This document shows, piece by piece, positions 13,701-28,700 of a stretch of 64,000 bases of DNA. The DNA lies in NCBI GenBank assembly GCA_963922205.1, contig CAWUHX010000219.1, forward strand, positions 372,001 to 436,000. The letters run 5' to 3'. This DNA is from Romanomermis culicivorax. Its lineage: Eukaryota; Nematoda; Enoplea; Mermithida; Mermithidae. The notes under the pieces were generated by a model. That model saw only the letters and a list, made by a program, of their open reading frames with translations. It did no database searches and was not told the DNA's origin. Positions within the stretch are counted from its first letter, which is position 1, and each line of letters opens with the position of its first letter. The position numbers were made by a program, and so were the translations under genes.

Positions 13701-16700
13701 TTCATGTGAAGGATTTTGGGGTAAGGTTGGACCCGAATCAGATAGAAGTATATGATTCCACCCAAATAATGACTCTTTTGCAATGCTGATGGCTTGAGTC
13801 GCAGAATGAGCCTGCCTTTCACAAATTGGAAGAGATTGCATTAATATTTCTATCAAAACTTCCTCTCAGATTCCCAAAGCAAGGTCAAACTAGGCCTCCA
13901 ATTCCTTTCTTACCTTTCTTATTCTAGTGTTTTAGTGGTGCACATAGCTGTTGATCATGCCACATACCCCATACTCGCAACCACTGATTTGTCAATTTGT
14001 TCCGGGTGTTGGGCACCCTGTTGATGGCAAAGTCACATGGGGAAATCGCATGAAAATCGAACAAATGGACGACCAGCGGCGCAGACATTTTTGCATAGAA
14101 GTGGAGCGCCACAGAAAGACCAAAAGATGATAGTGAAATCATTCTTCACTACATTACGTTTTATTATATATTTTTGGAAAGATATTTTGCTGGCGTCCAG
14201 TAAACTATTCCCAGCATATTTGTTTATTATTTGCATAAAAATAATAGTGGTCATTCCACTTTCTCTTTACATTTCGTCGGAATTATTGTTTTACTTATTC
14301 ATTTATTATTTAGATAATATCGATCAACAAAGGCGGAGGGCCAAAGGCCCAGGTGCCAGCTTGCAGTCAGCAAGCCTTGGAAAACCCACTAAGGGTTCTA
14401 TTCAAGTAAGTTTATCCCTGAGGGGATTCCTTGTCTCATCTAGGAGACTGCAGAGCTCTCTGGTGAGGCCCCACATTTGAGTTTAAAGTATCTTTGTTGT
14501 TGTAGGTCTGGGGAACCGGACTGTTGCACTATCACCGAGGCTTGGCCAAGGGATTAGTTCTAACAGGTCAGTTCAGACCAGAAGCATCAATCTTTTTTTA
14601 CGCCTCTTAAGAAAAGACCTGCACAACAAGTGGTGGCTTTTAACTCCTCACCACGGAACTTCATAGTCAGACTAGGAGAAAAGAAAATCCTCCACGTTTC
14701 TACAGAAAGTTAGCAGGATTTAGAATGCCTAACAAAAGGATACCGAGAGGTAATACTTTAAATAGATCACCACCCAGAGTGGCGAGTGCTGGGAACCTTG
14801 TAAATTTGGGAGACGAAGATCAGCAACAGCATGCTGCTCCGGACCCAGTGATCCCAGACCGAGCCTAACTTTTACTGAAGCCACGAGTAGCAGGAAAAGG
14901 TTTCCCCCACACGGGATGGTTCAATTTTTGAACCATCCACGTGTTTTAGTCTGTGCAGTTAGGTAGCACATCTGTCTTGCATGCAGAAGGTCGAGGGTTC
15001 GAGTGCAAGGCCTGTGGTAGGTGGTGGGTGGGTGGTGGAGGGGCTGCTGGAGGAGGTCCAGTCCGAGCTTAGTTGGTGAAGGTAAATGGTAAGTAGGCAA
15101 GTACATATAGGTGAAAGTCCTGGAAAGTCAGTCAGACTCCTTCTAAGGATGACTTTTATTTTCAATTCAAAAAGAGAAGACTAAAATTATGTCACAAAAC
15201 TGCTTTTTTGGCCACATGATAAATACAATGAGTTATGCAGAGTATTATCCAACAAACAAAACCAAAAAGACGAAAAGTAAGTACACAATTCTGTAGTTGT
15301 ACCTGTTGAAGAGATAAGTGTACTGTAATTTAGAAAATGGATGGTAATACTGGTTTAGCTAAAAGTGTGGTATCCTACACAAGTTCCTCACTAAGCATTA
15401 TCCTCCTGACATGCTGGATATGTGGATTCGGGCAAACTGCATTGATTGGCATCCAGGGTCTTTTCTCCTCGAAGGTGGGATGGGTTTTGTAGTAGTGCAT
15501 CTGGCTGTTTATCATGCTGCAGGCCTCACACTTACCACCACCATTACAACCATAAGTTTCGAACCGTCCCCCTGGCTCAGTTAGCACAGTTAGGCAGCAC
15601 ATCAGCCTTGTATATAGGAGGTCAGGGGTTCGAGCCCCTTGCTGAGCACTACTTTTCTGATGCATCAGCAATGTGGATTTGGACATAGCTTCACACTTTC
15701 AAAATTCTAGAACCTGGGTACCCTAAAGACCTGGGTACCCTAAAGACCTAAAGACCTAAAGACCTAAAGACCTGGGTACCCTAAAGACCTTTAGGGTACC
15801 CAGGTACCTGGGTTCTATATGCAAGTATATTTAAAGTCAGTGAATGAATGCACTCCATGAAAATTCTCAGAAAACATAAATTTTGAGGCACGAGCCTTGC
15901 AAAGTGCTACTAAACAAAAGTTTGGAAAAACCTATAACACATTTTCTTCAAACAAATTTTTTTCAGAGAGAAAATTTTTTTTCGTTTGAAGAAAATGAAT
16001 ATTTCAAAATTTCTCACACTTTTAAGCAAATCGTGGTGACCTGGTCACGCATCACAACTATTTGATGAATCCATTTCCAAACTAGATACCTCACTAGGTC
16101 CGGGTTTAACCGTCTCTACTGGCTCATCATCATCAATTTTTATGCCTCTTCAATCTTATATGTACATAATGCATCTCTCCAACTTTTATTGTTTTCTCAT
16201 ATGGTATCATCGACTACAAAGATTTCACACAGGCATAATTTCTCGAAGACTTTTTTATATTTCAGTTTCATGCTTCATTGTTAAAACACATGGATTTTTT
16301 GTTGCTAAAAATATGCTACAATTTTTGAGAGCTATTGAGCAGGTAAATGCACTGAATTAATAAAAAGATACGTTCATTCAGTGTAACTGCACATAAATAC
16401 AAGTAATAGTATATAAATATTCCATTTATACAATATCTTGTTGAGACCCGGGTACCCGGGTTGCACCCGGGTTTCATTCACAAAATTGACCTGAGTACCC
16501 GGGTCTACCCAGGTACCCGAAATACCCGGGTACCCGAAATACTTGGGTACCTGGTGTGAGGCACCACATACAACACTAGTGAAACATCATTATTCTCTCC
16601 AACAATCACCCACACATCCTCAGAAGCCAACGTTACACAGAAGTATCTGATCTATAGCTTTTGCTCTAGAACATAAAATTGCTTCCTTCACTTTCACATC

Positions 16701-19700
16701 TTCCAAAGTCGAATAGGGAATTTTCCTTAGCTTGACATCATGCATGAAAGTCCCTAACATTTTTGGAGTTTTCTAGAAGCAATCTCTGTCTAAACGTCAC
16801 CCATTATTTTTTGTAACATACCAAATACACTTGAGTGCCACATCACAAAAATATTCCTTGGTAAGGGACTCGAACCAACGAACTTCTGCTTACAAGGCAG
16901 ACGAGCCATCAATTGCACTAATCAAGCCACGTGGACAGTTCAGAAACTGTGGTTCTAGTGGTGGTGTGATGTGGAGAGCAGGCAGCATGATGAACAGCCA
17001 GATACCCCATTACATCACCCTTCATTCCTTCAAGGAGTAAGAGCCTCGTAAGGTGGCCTACATGCATAAACTCACATGGCCAGCAAGTCAGAAAAATAAA
17101 GCTTGGTGATAGGCTCGAACTGTCGACCTCATGTCTGAATATAAGGCAGGTGATGTAACAGGTTTGCAAGCCGAGCCACATGAATGCTTTGGAAATTTTG
17201 GTTGTAGTGGTGATGGGTTTAGTCTTACACCAATGTTTTGGCTTGGGGTTAGTGTTTATGACGGTAAATTAATAAAATGTCATGATAGGAAAATTGTAGA
17301 AAAGGTCCAGAGTTTTGACCAGCAACAGTTACCAATTTTTCGGGGTAGTCCTCAACTCTAGGTGATCCTGTTGGAGTTGCATCAATGATTGTTTTCGATT
17401 ATAACAATATAGAAGCGAAAAAGTCCTAGAATATTTGTCAGCAACCATCACCAAATTCTAGGATATTATCAGCTATAATCACAAATTTTCCCAATTATTC
17501 AGAGATAGGCCGTGATTGCTCACTGTCAGTGATCATTATACCGACAGTCGCCAATTAATCCTGAAAATTGACAACGAAATTTGCATGACAAGAAAATTTT
17601 TTTTCTCTGTCACTTCAGGTACAACTATAAATTCATTTTTCTGTGTGGAAAGATCTTCTACACTTTTTTCGAAAAATGTTGTCATTGTTTTCATTTTAAT
17701 TTTTTTAAAGTTTGAACGATTTTTCATAAAATCTTTCCGCAACTATTATTGATTCCAAAAATTCATTTTTGAAAATCAGCGACTTTCACAGATTAAATCC
17801 CTATGAATCGGCAACTGTTCCAGATTTTGACAACTGTTAATTTATTCCTCAAACTATGCGACTGTCGCCAAATTACCTTCATTATGAATCATTTGTCCTG
17901 AATTCTGACTAGCTACAAGAATCCAACTGGTGAATTTTGGATCAATGATTAACATTCACAGGGCACAACTTCTGAAGCATGTCTCACTTTTCCACTATAG
18001 TGCATAATGGATCCAAAATCGTAAGGCACGTCGTGATTGTCGATTTCATCGATGTTGTCTTCATAGAACTGTTCCCAATTGTGAGGATCGATGTTGTTCA
18101 ACAACACTTCTACATGCTTATTCCTATCATTTCTGGACGTTTCGTGCCAGAAGCCTAGCGCATGAGCTACTTCGTGTGCAATAACTCCAACCTGTAAAAA
18201 AACATCAGCAATTGGTTTTGAGTAAAAAACTAGTGACTTTAAGACTGCAGTTGCGAATTTTGAAACTGCACATTCAACAGCGCATGTGATAAATCATAGT
18301 GAGTAAAGCAATGTTACATTGCGAATTTCTTTTTGTGGAGTTTCTTTACAAAAAAATTTGCATAAATGTGGTAGACCATGCAAAGCTTACCCATACCTGA
18401 TCTCAAAAGCCATCACAGATGACGTCCTGGAAAAATATGCTTTTTATAGGCCATCCTAGAAATGGCAGAAAACTTGTATGGCCAATTGATATTACTGCAT
18501 CTGGTCTAGACCTATCTTATAGCATAACCACTTGATCGTAGCGGGTTCTTGGAAGAGGATTAAGGAAGCAAGGCCTCGCCGTATGCTTAGGTTTAGGGCA
18601 CAAGCCTCAGCCTAAATGTGCTAGCCTAAGCCTAAGCCTCAGCCTAGCCCTAAGCCTAAGCCTAGTGATAAGCCTAAGCCTAAGCCTAGGTCTAAGCCTA
18701 AGCCTAGGTCTAAGCCCAAGCCTAATCCTAATCCTAAGCCTAAGCCTAATCCTAACCCTAAGCCTCACCCATTAATTTCTTTCTAACAACCGACTATGCT
18801 CAAGTGTGTATAACATTATATGATGGATGTGAAACTCCTTAATACAGAATAATCATATACCTATTACAGGTTGTGGAGTTCTAAACTTCCTAAACTTACA
18901 TCCAACTCTTTAATTCTAGCTTGTTCTATGGAATGTGACTGTGTTCTCAAATGCTGCAAATGCCAGAAAAAGCTTTTTTAAGATTTTGAAAATATTGTTT
19001 GCATATTCCATCTCAGTTGCACAGTATTTTTTCTCCAAATATAGGTTGGCTTTTCTGTTTTTTTTTTGGTATATTAATACAAATTTATGTGTAAAAAAGG
19101 CCCTATTAGGAAAATTGTTTGTGTAGGGTCAGTCCATTCACTGTAAATAGTAATGCGGGCCTGTACAGGGAAAATGGTTAGGCATATACTCCTATCAAAG
19201 CATAGGATATGATGGGTGGAGTCTATTCTGTGTCATGTGACTGTGAGTGCGAACAGGTTGGGATCGGGGTTGAACACTCTCATGCTCAGACCAATTTTGA
19301 CCAACAGATTGTGACATTTAGTTCTAATCTACAGTCTACAGTGTAATTTGTACATTGTAATTTAAACTTACAATTTTTCTTAATTTCGAATCTAATTTGG
19401 AATAAACAGTAAGTCCTGTGAATGAAGTGGACAGCTTTCTTAATCTATCTTCAAATCAACAAATTCGTTTACTTAATGGAGGGGGTCGAACCTGGAAGGC
19501 TAATCGAAACTGAAATAAAAAACTGACAATTTGTGTGATTCAACAAATTTTTTTACCTTAACGAATTTTTTTATGAAGTCGTCCCTGAATTGTTGAATAC
19601 AAGTTTGTGAGCTGTGAGATGATCTAGCAAATCTGGCAACAGAATTTCACGAATTTAAAATTGTAGTTAAAATCTTTTAAACACTGTATTGTCATTGTGC

Positions 19701-22700
19701 AATAAATGGGCCGTTCAGGATGTGCTACAAAAATGGACTCTCACATGCAACAGATATAAAATCTTGCTGAATTGGAAGTTTTCTTTTCAAATTAAAACTA
19801 TATCATTGGAAAGCTTTTGAAAAATACTACAAACTTTATGTAAAGCAAAAGCATTTTCATGAAATTTGTCGAGGAAAATTTGACAGGGAAGCTAACTTTC
19901 AGCACACAAAAACGCAAATCTTTTGGCCACAATAACGGCTGATTAAATAAATATTAGAATTTAGTTTTCAGTTTCTATATACAACAGTTCTTCCATGTTG
20001 AAATACGATCGTTTTTGACAATTTTAATGTCTTGAGCCCCAGCTATACTTAGCTATTTAGTGCCAGGAATTCTATTGTCTGCTGGCTCGGGCTGGTCGGT
20101 GTGAGCTGGTGCAAGTGGGCACAATAACATAATGTTAGCTGCTATGCTTCATCTGTTGCTGTCCAGCAAGTATCACTTAGAAATTTGAATTTTATTCTTT
20201 TGAATTATTAAATTTTTGTTATCGTTATCATTGTCACAATTTTTATTATTTTGATTTTATTTTTAAGTTTTTTTGGTGCAAAAATAAAGATTTTTTTATT
20301 TTTTATTGACAATGTCAGCAATCAATACTTTTTTTCATCATACGTTACGACATCTATGCTGGCTAGTGGCAGTTCAGGAAATTTCGATTGAGTTGAAAAT
20401 AGCCGAATCAGTGCAGGCTGGCATGCACAATGCAAAATATAGCAGCTCTCTACCAGCACCTGCAGAGTATAGTAACGCCTTAACTGTAGCAGTATTGCTT
20501 TTCAAAGCTCCGCCCAAAAGCTGAGTAAAAGCCTTGCATAAAATGTACAATGTTTAAAAATATCTGTCTCACTTTAGGCTTAGAATCGATCCCACGTAGT
20601 GTTCCCTGATTCCCATTAGTTCACATGTGCAGTCACACCACACAAAAAACGGTCCACCCACATCCTATTCTTCAACATGTGGATATGCTCAACCATACAC
20701 CCTATACGAGCTAGCATTACTACTGCTAAGGACTGTCAAATATATTATGAATTTTGCAATTTCAGAATTTGAACTTGGAGTCCAAGCACCGTTTTTTTTC
20801 CTCGAAGATTTTTTCCACATGAGAACCGGACCCAAAATTTTTTTCCTCATTTTCCAAAAATTTTCCTCATTTTAAAAACGTTTATAATGTGGCTATGGAT
20901 GCTCTTTTATGCATTTTAGGAGCATACCCAAGCATATCGTTGTATTTGGAGTCAGAAACCTGCAAAAATGAGGAAAAAAATTGAGAAAATTCTGGTAATG
21001 TTAGTTAAAAATGAGCTCATGAAGAATATGTTGGTTTTCTACAGAAGCAGGTGAAGCATGTTAACGATAGAGTTCTTAGGAATTTATCTACAAACTCAAA
21101 ACAGGTAAAGCTGAAACAAATATTAGATTATACGATTTTTCCAGCAGGTACATTAATATCTGGAATGAACTTTCAGCCGAAGTTCTTAGTTCTTCCAATT
21201 TACACACATTCAAAACGAAAATCTCTAAGATTGATTTTTCTGATTATCTCGGGGGAGCACGTTAGCCTGTTACAAAATATGTAACCTACGCTTCCTATTA
21301 CCGTCATTAACTTGTTTACTGTAGCACATATTTTCGCTGCGATATTGTATTTGTCGTTCTGAAGTAGCCGTCGATTGAGTTTTCGGAACTTTTCTTCATT
21401 TTCTTATTTCATTTTAATCGTTTGTTCTCGCCTTTTAACCTTTTATTTTTCTTTTCTTGTGTTCTATTTCGCCTGACAGGTAATAAATATTCTTCATTCA
21501 TTCATTCAAAAGTTCAGGTTGCAAACGTTTAAAAAATTCCAAGCATCGAGAGAAAAAATTGAGAGAATTGATGAAAAATCTCAATTTTGAGCACATAATG
21601 GACTGTTAACGATTAGAAAATTAAACGAGCTAACTTGATTAGTGGAAACTGTTGAGCATTAATTAGTAAGTCGGAGTAGATATGCTAACGGCCGCGCTTG
21701 ATAGAAAATAGTTAACATTATACCCATGACTGGCGCAAAGCGTCGGAAAATTTTGAGATTTTGACCCTTTTAAGTCCACCAGAACGCATCTTTCCGGGTT
21801 TGAATTCCCCAAAATTTTTTCCTCAATGAGAACCATACCCAAAATTTTTTTCCTCATTTCAAATTTTTTTTCCTCAAAACACCCCATTTGAGGAAAAAAA
21901 ACGGTGAGTCCAAGTCCTAGTGGATAGCGCTGTTGACTCACAAACTCAAAGCTCAGAGTTAAAACCCCACTCCAGTCGAAATTTGGTAAAAGTTGTAGAA
22001 AGCTTGAGGAAGGTAGAGGGATTACTGCTGAAACGTTTATCCGTATTGTTCTGTTGCATATGTTGTATTGCTGTGTTATATCGCGTGTCATATTGTGTGT
22101 TAAAATGAAGCATTTCACCATTTTTATGTGGTTACAGGCCAAAAAGCAGACAGAAAAAATGAGCTAGAAAATCTAAACATTACTTTCATACAACTGAGTT
22201 TAGGATCGAAGCTGATCCCAATTTCTTGGGGTTCGTCGTACGGGTATCGACCCACATTAGACGTACAACCCATGTACGGAGTGAATATGAGTCCATTCTT
22301 GTTACCCATTAGTATAGGTTGGTAGGCGAATCGGAGGCATGTAACGCTAGACCACTGATCCAACGCCTGTTTAATAATCTGACGCTGATCTTTGGCTGAA
22401 AATTTTTCACAGCAGATAGTTAAATTCTAAAAAATCAACGACTAATTACTGTATGCCCGAGAAAATGTGTAGTTAATTTGATGGCTCGAATTCCAATAGT
22501 ATTGCATATTTGCCGTAAACTTTCTTTTGCGACGAATTCTTTTCTGACCTTGTTTGGCTAGATTGTCGTACATTCGTTGAGCTTGATCTACAGTAAGCCT
22601 GATGTCTCCTGGAATTATCATTCTTATGTATCATTATAAGGATCTGGAAAATCTGTCAGAATGACTATGTGTGATACTCGAACATGACTTTTTCATGTCA

Positions 22701-25700
22701 TCTAAAATTTAGAAGGTTTTCACCCACACCCAAAAGTTTTCTGAAAAACTAGTCATCGATTCTAATGGGTATTCAGAATTTCAGATTTTTCGTGCATCCA
22801 TAGACTAACTCACCCTGAAACAGGCCTTCTTCGTCCAAAATATCCAAATCACCATAGTTGTTGGTCACTGGGCTTATCTTGTTATTATTGTGACTTTGTT
22901 GCCCCTAAAAAAATCGAATCTTAGAGGGTTCCATGTCCGAGCTATAATGTTTGCAGTGCATCGGCTGGTAAACCAAGAGCCACATTCCACAGACTAGCTT
23001 CTGCCTGACAAGGCAGGACTTGTTCAGGTACCTACCTCATGAACAGAATAGGCCCACCTCCTCATTCGCTGCACCATAACACCAAGATGTTAACTGGGGC
23101 TCAGTGCACCCCAACAAGAAATGTCCCAATGCCTACAAAGTTTATCAATCTAGCCCAAAAGGATGGACTGTGTCTCACTACAGCCACCATCCCACAATAG
23201 CCACTGTCCTACTATAGCCATGGTCGCACTATAGCCACCAAAGTATATATAGGCATCCCACTATAGTCACTAATCAAAGCACATGTGATTGTCCTACTAT
23301 AGCCATTGTCTCCCAACAACAATGAGCTAACATTTGGTTTTTCAATATTTTTATCAATGCCAATGTGCTAATTTGGGGTACTACTTAAGGTTTAGGTCTA
23401 AAACAGCGGTTCCTAAAACAGCGTTTCCTAAAACAGCGTTTCCTAAAACAGCGGATTCCTAAAACAGCGTTTCCTAAAACAGCGGATTCCTAAAACAGCG
23501 TTTCCTAAAACAGCGGATTCCTAAAACAGTGTTTCCTAAAACAGCGTTTTCCTAAAACAGCGTTTCCTAAAACAGCGTTTTCCTAAAACAGCAGTTCCTA
23601 GTATATGATATATGGGCACAATTTGTCATTTAGTTTCTTTACACTAGATCGCTGTTGAAAAAGTTTATTTTGCTCAGATTGTGCTTTTATAAATGAAGAG
23701 TGTCTGTTTTTGTTACATAATAAACAAACATTGACTAACCATTAACTTAGTAAATATGTAGTCATTTGCATATATCCACTATCCTTGCAATCGTTCTCCA
23801 ACTACGTGTCTTATCCGTATGCAAATGCATGGGGGTTTAATCATTGCGAAATTCGCTATTTTTCATTCACAATGGAAAAAGTATCAATTGATGCGAAGCA
23901 AAATTTTAGTAGCTTTTTATTTTTTTGAGCAAAAAATGCAGATTTTTGTAGACTTTTGAAAGAAAACTGTTTTTTCAAATGAAAACGTTTGTAGATGCTT
24001 AAACGTTTAAAATAAACACCAAAAAAGCAATGTGCATGGTTTTTGGCGCAAAATGAGAGCACATAACGATAACATTCAATTTTGTACTACAACAATTCGG
24101 CGCAAAATGAGAAAACAATAACACTCAATTTTTTATTACAACAATTCGGCCCAAAATGAGAGCACATAACAATAACATTCAATTTTTTACTACAATAGGA
24201 AAACGCTGTTTTAGGAATCCGCTGTTTTAGGAAACGCTGTTTTAGGAATCCGCTGTTTCAGGAAACGCTGTTTTAGGAATCCGCTGTTTTAGGAAACGCT
24301 GTTTTAGGAATTCGCTGTTTTAGGAACTGCTGTTTTAGGAATCCGCTGTTTTAGGAAACGCTGTTTTAGGAAACACTCTTTTAGGAAACACTGTTTTAGG
24401 AAAGGCTGTTTTAGGAATAGGCCCTACTTAATTGGCAGTACTACCTGTATGAATATGCAACCATTTTTTTGCCTACAGCATCCTTGTTCAAATCTACTAG
24501 TGGTTCATCCATACCCCATTCTACGACATATAAACACCACTAAAATTGTTGGTGGCTGTTGACCGACAGTGGCTGTAGTGAGACAGTTGCTAAATGGCAG
24601 CTGGCTATAGTTGGATGTCTATTGATAATCTGGTGGCTGCAGTGAGATACTGGCTGTAGTGGAATGGAGGCTGTTGGGAGACAGTGGCTGTAGTAAAAGG
24701 ACCCAAAGGATGAAAGGCTGTAAATGCCTGGGCTAGCTTCCAGAAAAATTCTGGCCATACCGAAGATCAAATCTGATTTCTGAGACTCGTAGATAGAGGC
24801 CGTAACCATTAGAACATAACAGCCCGTGATTGGACAATTGATGATGAAGATAAGACTACAAAGGTGGAGATAAGATGGTGAAGATAAGACTACAAAAAAA
24901 GTTATATATGCAAATTCGGTTTAAACATGATCACAGGATCTACCATTCTGGTAACCATGAGAAATAAACCATTACATTAGTTTCATATTGAAGATTGATT
25001 TGACGAACATACAACTGTCTATATACAACATGAATCTGCCATCCTCTGAAATTTCAGTTTTCTGATCCGATGTCTGTAAAAGGCTGAAAAAATTACAGTA
25101 AGGTAAGAGTACTGATTCAATGCATCAATTGATACCTTCAGCTGTCAAGCAAGATTAGCAGCAAATATGGTCAAAAATACATATTTATTTCCAAAAGTGT
25201 TGCTGTGGAATTCAGTAGACTGCAACCTCATATCTGCTCTGGTTATGGCAATTTAGCATGTGGGTCATTCTTTGGACCAATATCTTATAAGATAACTATA
25301 TGAAAAAATTTGAGTCAAGCAGAACTAAGTATAGAAAGATGTAAGCCCCTGCAGATATGTGATACATTTCATACTGTTCGACAAAACTGCTCGGATTCAC
25401 AGAGACAAAGCTTTGAAAGTCACTTCTGAGTCTTGAAATTGACACTGTTACTATATGAGCCCGCCTGAGGGGTGTAGAAGATATAGCTAAAGCTATAAGT
25501 ATAGTGCCAACAAAAAAAGCTCAAAGGGAAAGAGTTATACGAGCCCAGAGGTCCCCAAGGTCGAAAATTTAGGTAGGGGTAAAATCTTAAATTTTAAGGG
25601 TAGTACTTGAAATATGCCGTGACCTTCAGAATAGTCACACTTTGAGGACTGTTGTGCCATCTGATTCCTGCACATTTGAAGAATCGGGCACAACATCCAT

Positions 25701-28700
25701 TCGGAAACATTGTTTCAACCAGCATCTTCAGCAGTATGGACTTATCCCATCACTGATTAGGCTTTGAACAGTGCTTCCAATTGAAAGTCCTGATGCTGAA
25801 TATGGCTTTAGTATTATTAATCCCATTACACTATGAACTACGAGTTTGAAACCAAGTACCACTCCTGATCCACATTAACAGACCTCACATGTCTCAACTC
25901 ATAGCAGGAAAGTATGCCACAGCTTGGGTAACCATATGCGCACAGAAGACCCAACGCAGAAGCGGGGAAAAGGAAAGGAGAGCATGAAGAGGCAGAATTT
26001 TTAGAACATAATGTTTTTCTTCCCAAGGGGCGATTTTTTTATTAATCTCATATACATAACGCATTATTTCATCTCCCAATTATATTTATAATGATTTCCT
26101 ACAAGTAGTATATATTAATGTGCTGATATCCTTTCCTAAAAATCGCTATATGGCACAGAAGTTGCATACTTTCCCATTATCATTTGCTCAGTAAATATGT
26201 CAAAAAGAGCAGAGAGTAATTCCTCAGAATCACACATTCTGCAATTTTTCTCGAATTAGTATAACCTACTGGAGAGAGGATGAAGTCTACCAAAATTTTT
26301 TGCTATAGTGAGCTGTTTTTATGAGGGTAGTAAATGAATTTCCAAATCTAAGAGGGGGGTAATACCCCCCCATACCCCCCATGGGGTGCTCTGTACGAGC
26401 CCCTACAGAGGGTACACAAAAAATACCTACGAAGAGAACAAAGGCGTAAAAGTATACCATCTTAATTGTGTGGGGGGACACATAAGATGATCCATGTTCA
26501 TATAATATGAGGGGTGATATACGGGCTAGAAAGTACTCCCAAAGCTTTAATGTGTGAAATTCCATCTCAATATAGAGAGTAGGCCTGATTGAGGCCAAAA
26601 CTGCTAAAATTTTACCATAAAAACTGAATCTAAATTAGGACAGCAAAAATCATGTCCTGAAACAATGAAAAACGTGCCCCAAAAACAATGCTTAAGCATA
26701 GGGAATCAATGAAAAACATGTCTGGAATAAGTAAAAATCATGTCCCAAACAAAAATTTTTGTAAAAAGTTGTAAAAAATGAGTAAACCGGTGGAAGCATA
26801 ACTTTTTGTGCATTGAACTGTAAGAAAAGTTTGATGTTGAACTGTTACCATTACCAGTTTACATGTTATTTTAACAAAATTTTAAAACAAAAATTTGTTT
26901 GGGACTTGACTTTTACTTATTCAGGACATGTCTTTGGTTGAGTCCCTATGCTTAAGCATTGTTTTTGCTAACTCATTTTGCTGTCTATTTTTTGGCCTGT
27001 ACAACCACATAAAAATGGTGAAATGCTTTATTATAACACACGATATAACACAACAATAGTGCTCTTGTCTCACAAACTCAAAGCTCACTGTTCAAACCTC
27101 ACTCCAGTCGAAATTTGGGGAAAAGTTGTAGAAAGCCTGAGGAAGGTAGTAGGATTACTTCCGAAATATCGCTCTTGCATATTGTCCTGTTACATACATT
27201 GTATTGTTGTGTTATATCATGTGCTATATCGTGTGTTATAATAAAGCGTTTCACCATTTTTATGCAGTTGTACAGGCCAAAATGCAGACGGCAAAATGGC
27301 TGCAATTAACATTCAGACAATTTTCATTGTTTTTGGGACACGTTTTGCATTGTTTGAGGACATGATTTTTGTTTTCCAGGATTTTTTGATTCAGTTTTTA
27401 TAGAAAAACTCTAGAATTTTTCCCTCAAAGACACTAGCTCATCAATTTTAACATCTGAGTTGGGCCAAAGGTGTACTTTCTACATTGAGGTGGAATTTTA
27501 TACATTACGCTTAGGGCCTACTTTCTACATCGACCTGGAAAAGCTTCGGCATGCTTTCTACGTTGAGGTAAAATTTTACTTGTTAAAGCTTCAGGAGTAC
27601 TTTCTACATCAAGGTGAAATTTGACAAATTAAAGCTTCGGGCGTACTTTCTACATCCCCTGTACCACCCTCCACAATTAAGGTGGTACGCTTTGATATCT
27701 ACGTTTTGTGCATTCGTATATTTTTGTATACCCTGTATGGGTAGAGCTTCACACGACAAAAATTTCGTACCCAGGTACCCATTTATTCATTACCAGGGTA
27801 CCCGGGTACCCGAATTACCCGGGTTTACCCAGGTGCATGTTAAAATGAGTTGTAATATTAATGTACATATATAATATTAGACAGATACACTGTGAAAATA
27901 GAATGATGCATTACACACACTCCGTAGTCCCTACTAACTGGTTGTGTTGTTGTATACAATAGGCTGCATATGTAGGTGTATTGCGAATATAATGCTAGAG
28001 ATGATGATTGATACACATCATGGACACACCTATGCTGCAAAATACTACACATCACATCACGATAGCACAATATTCTTGATGAGACAAAGAAAAATTTGCA
28101 TACCTCTAGGGTTTTTTTTGACCTACGAGTCACAAGCCAAGTGGCTTGTTGACCTTAAATTTTACAAAACTTTTTTTTGCTAGGTTATTTTTTAAAGAAA
28201 TGTATATATTGAGCATCACGGCAATCGATCAAAAAAGAGATGTCATTCAACATTTATTCAATAACATTTTAGAGCCGTTAATTCATTAAAATTCAGGAAA
28301 CATTTGAAATTTTTGAGTTTGATCGAAGTCTAATCTTCAAGAATGTGGAAAAAATTTTCCAGCAAACTATCCAAGAACATAATGACTTTGAATTACATGA
28401 GAAATTGACGGTTAAGTCGTCTATGATGACAAGTGAGAGCCCTAAAGAGCTATTAATCTTTCCTGCCTGAAACGCCGGAAACTTTTTTTGGGTATTGACA
28501 TTCTGCGTTACTGGAAAATCAATTTCCCAACCACTTATTTGAAGAATTAGTTACGAATTTTCTGTTCAAAGGTCGTAATTTCTGGAATTTTATGTTTGAA
28601 AAATTTTAAAACCATTAATTTATTCACACACTCTAATGAACTTGGCTAAAAAGATATGAGTATTGAGTAAGAAGAGTAGAAGTTTCCGAAAACTACTTCC

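Noticed and set aside
14037-14480. 147-codon plus-strand frame
   Set aside because: Low-complexity hydrophobic middle, no homologous motif, lies within an astacin intron.
23401-24420. CRISPR-like regular repeats
   Set aside because: Units are about 15 bp without unique spacers, inverted on the other side, and the genome is animal; they are foldback arms.
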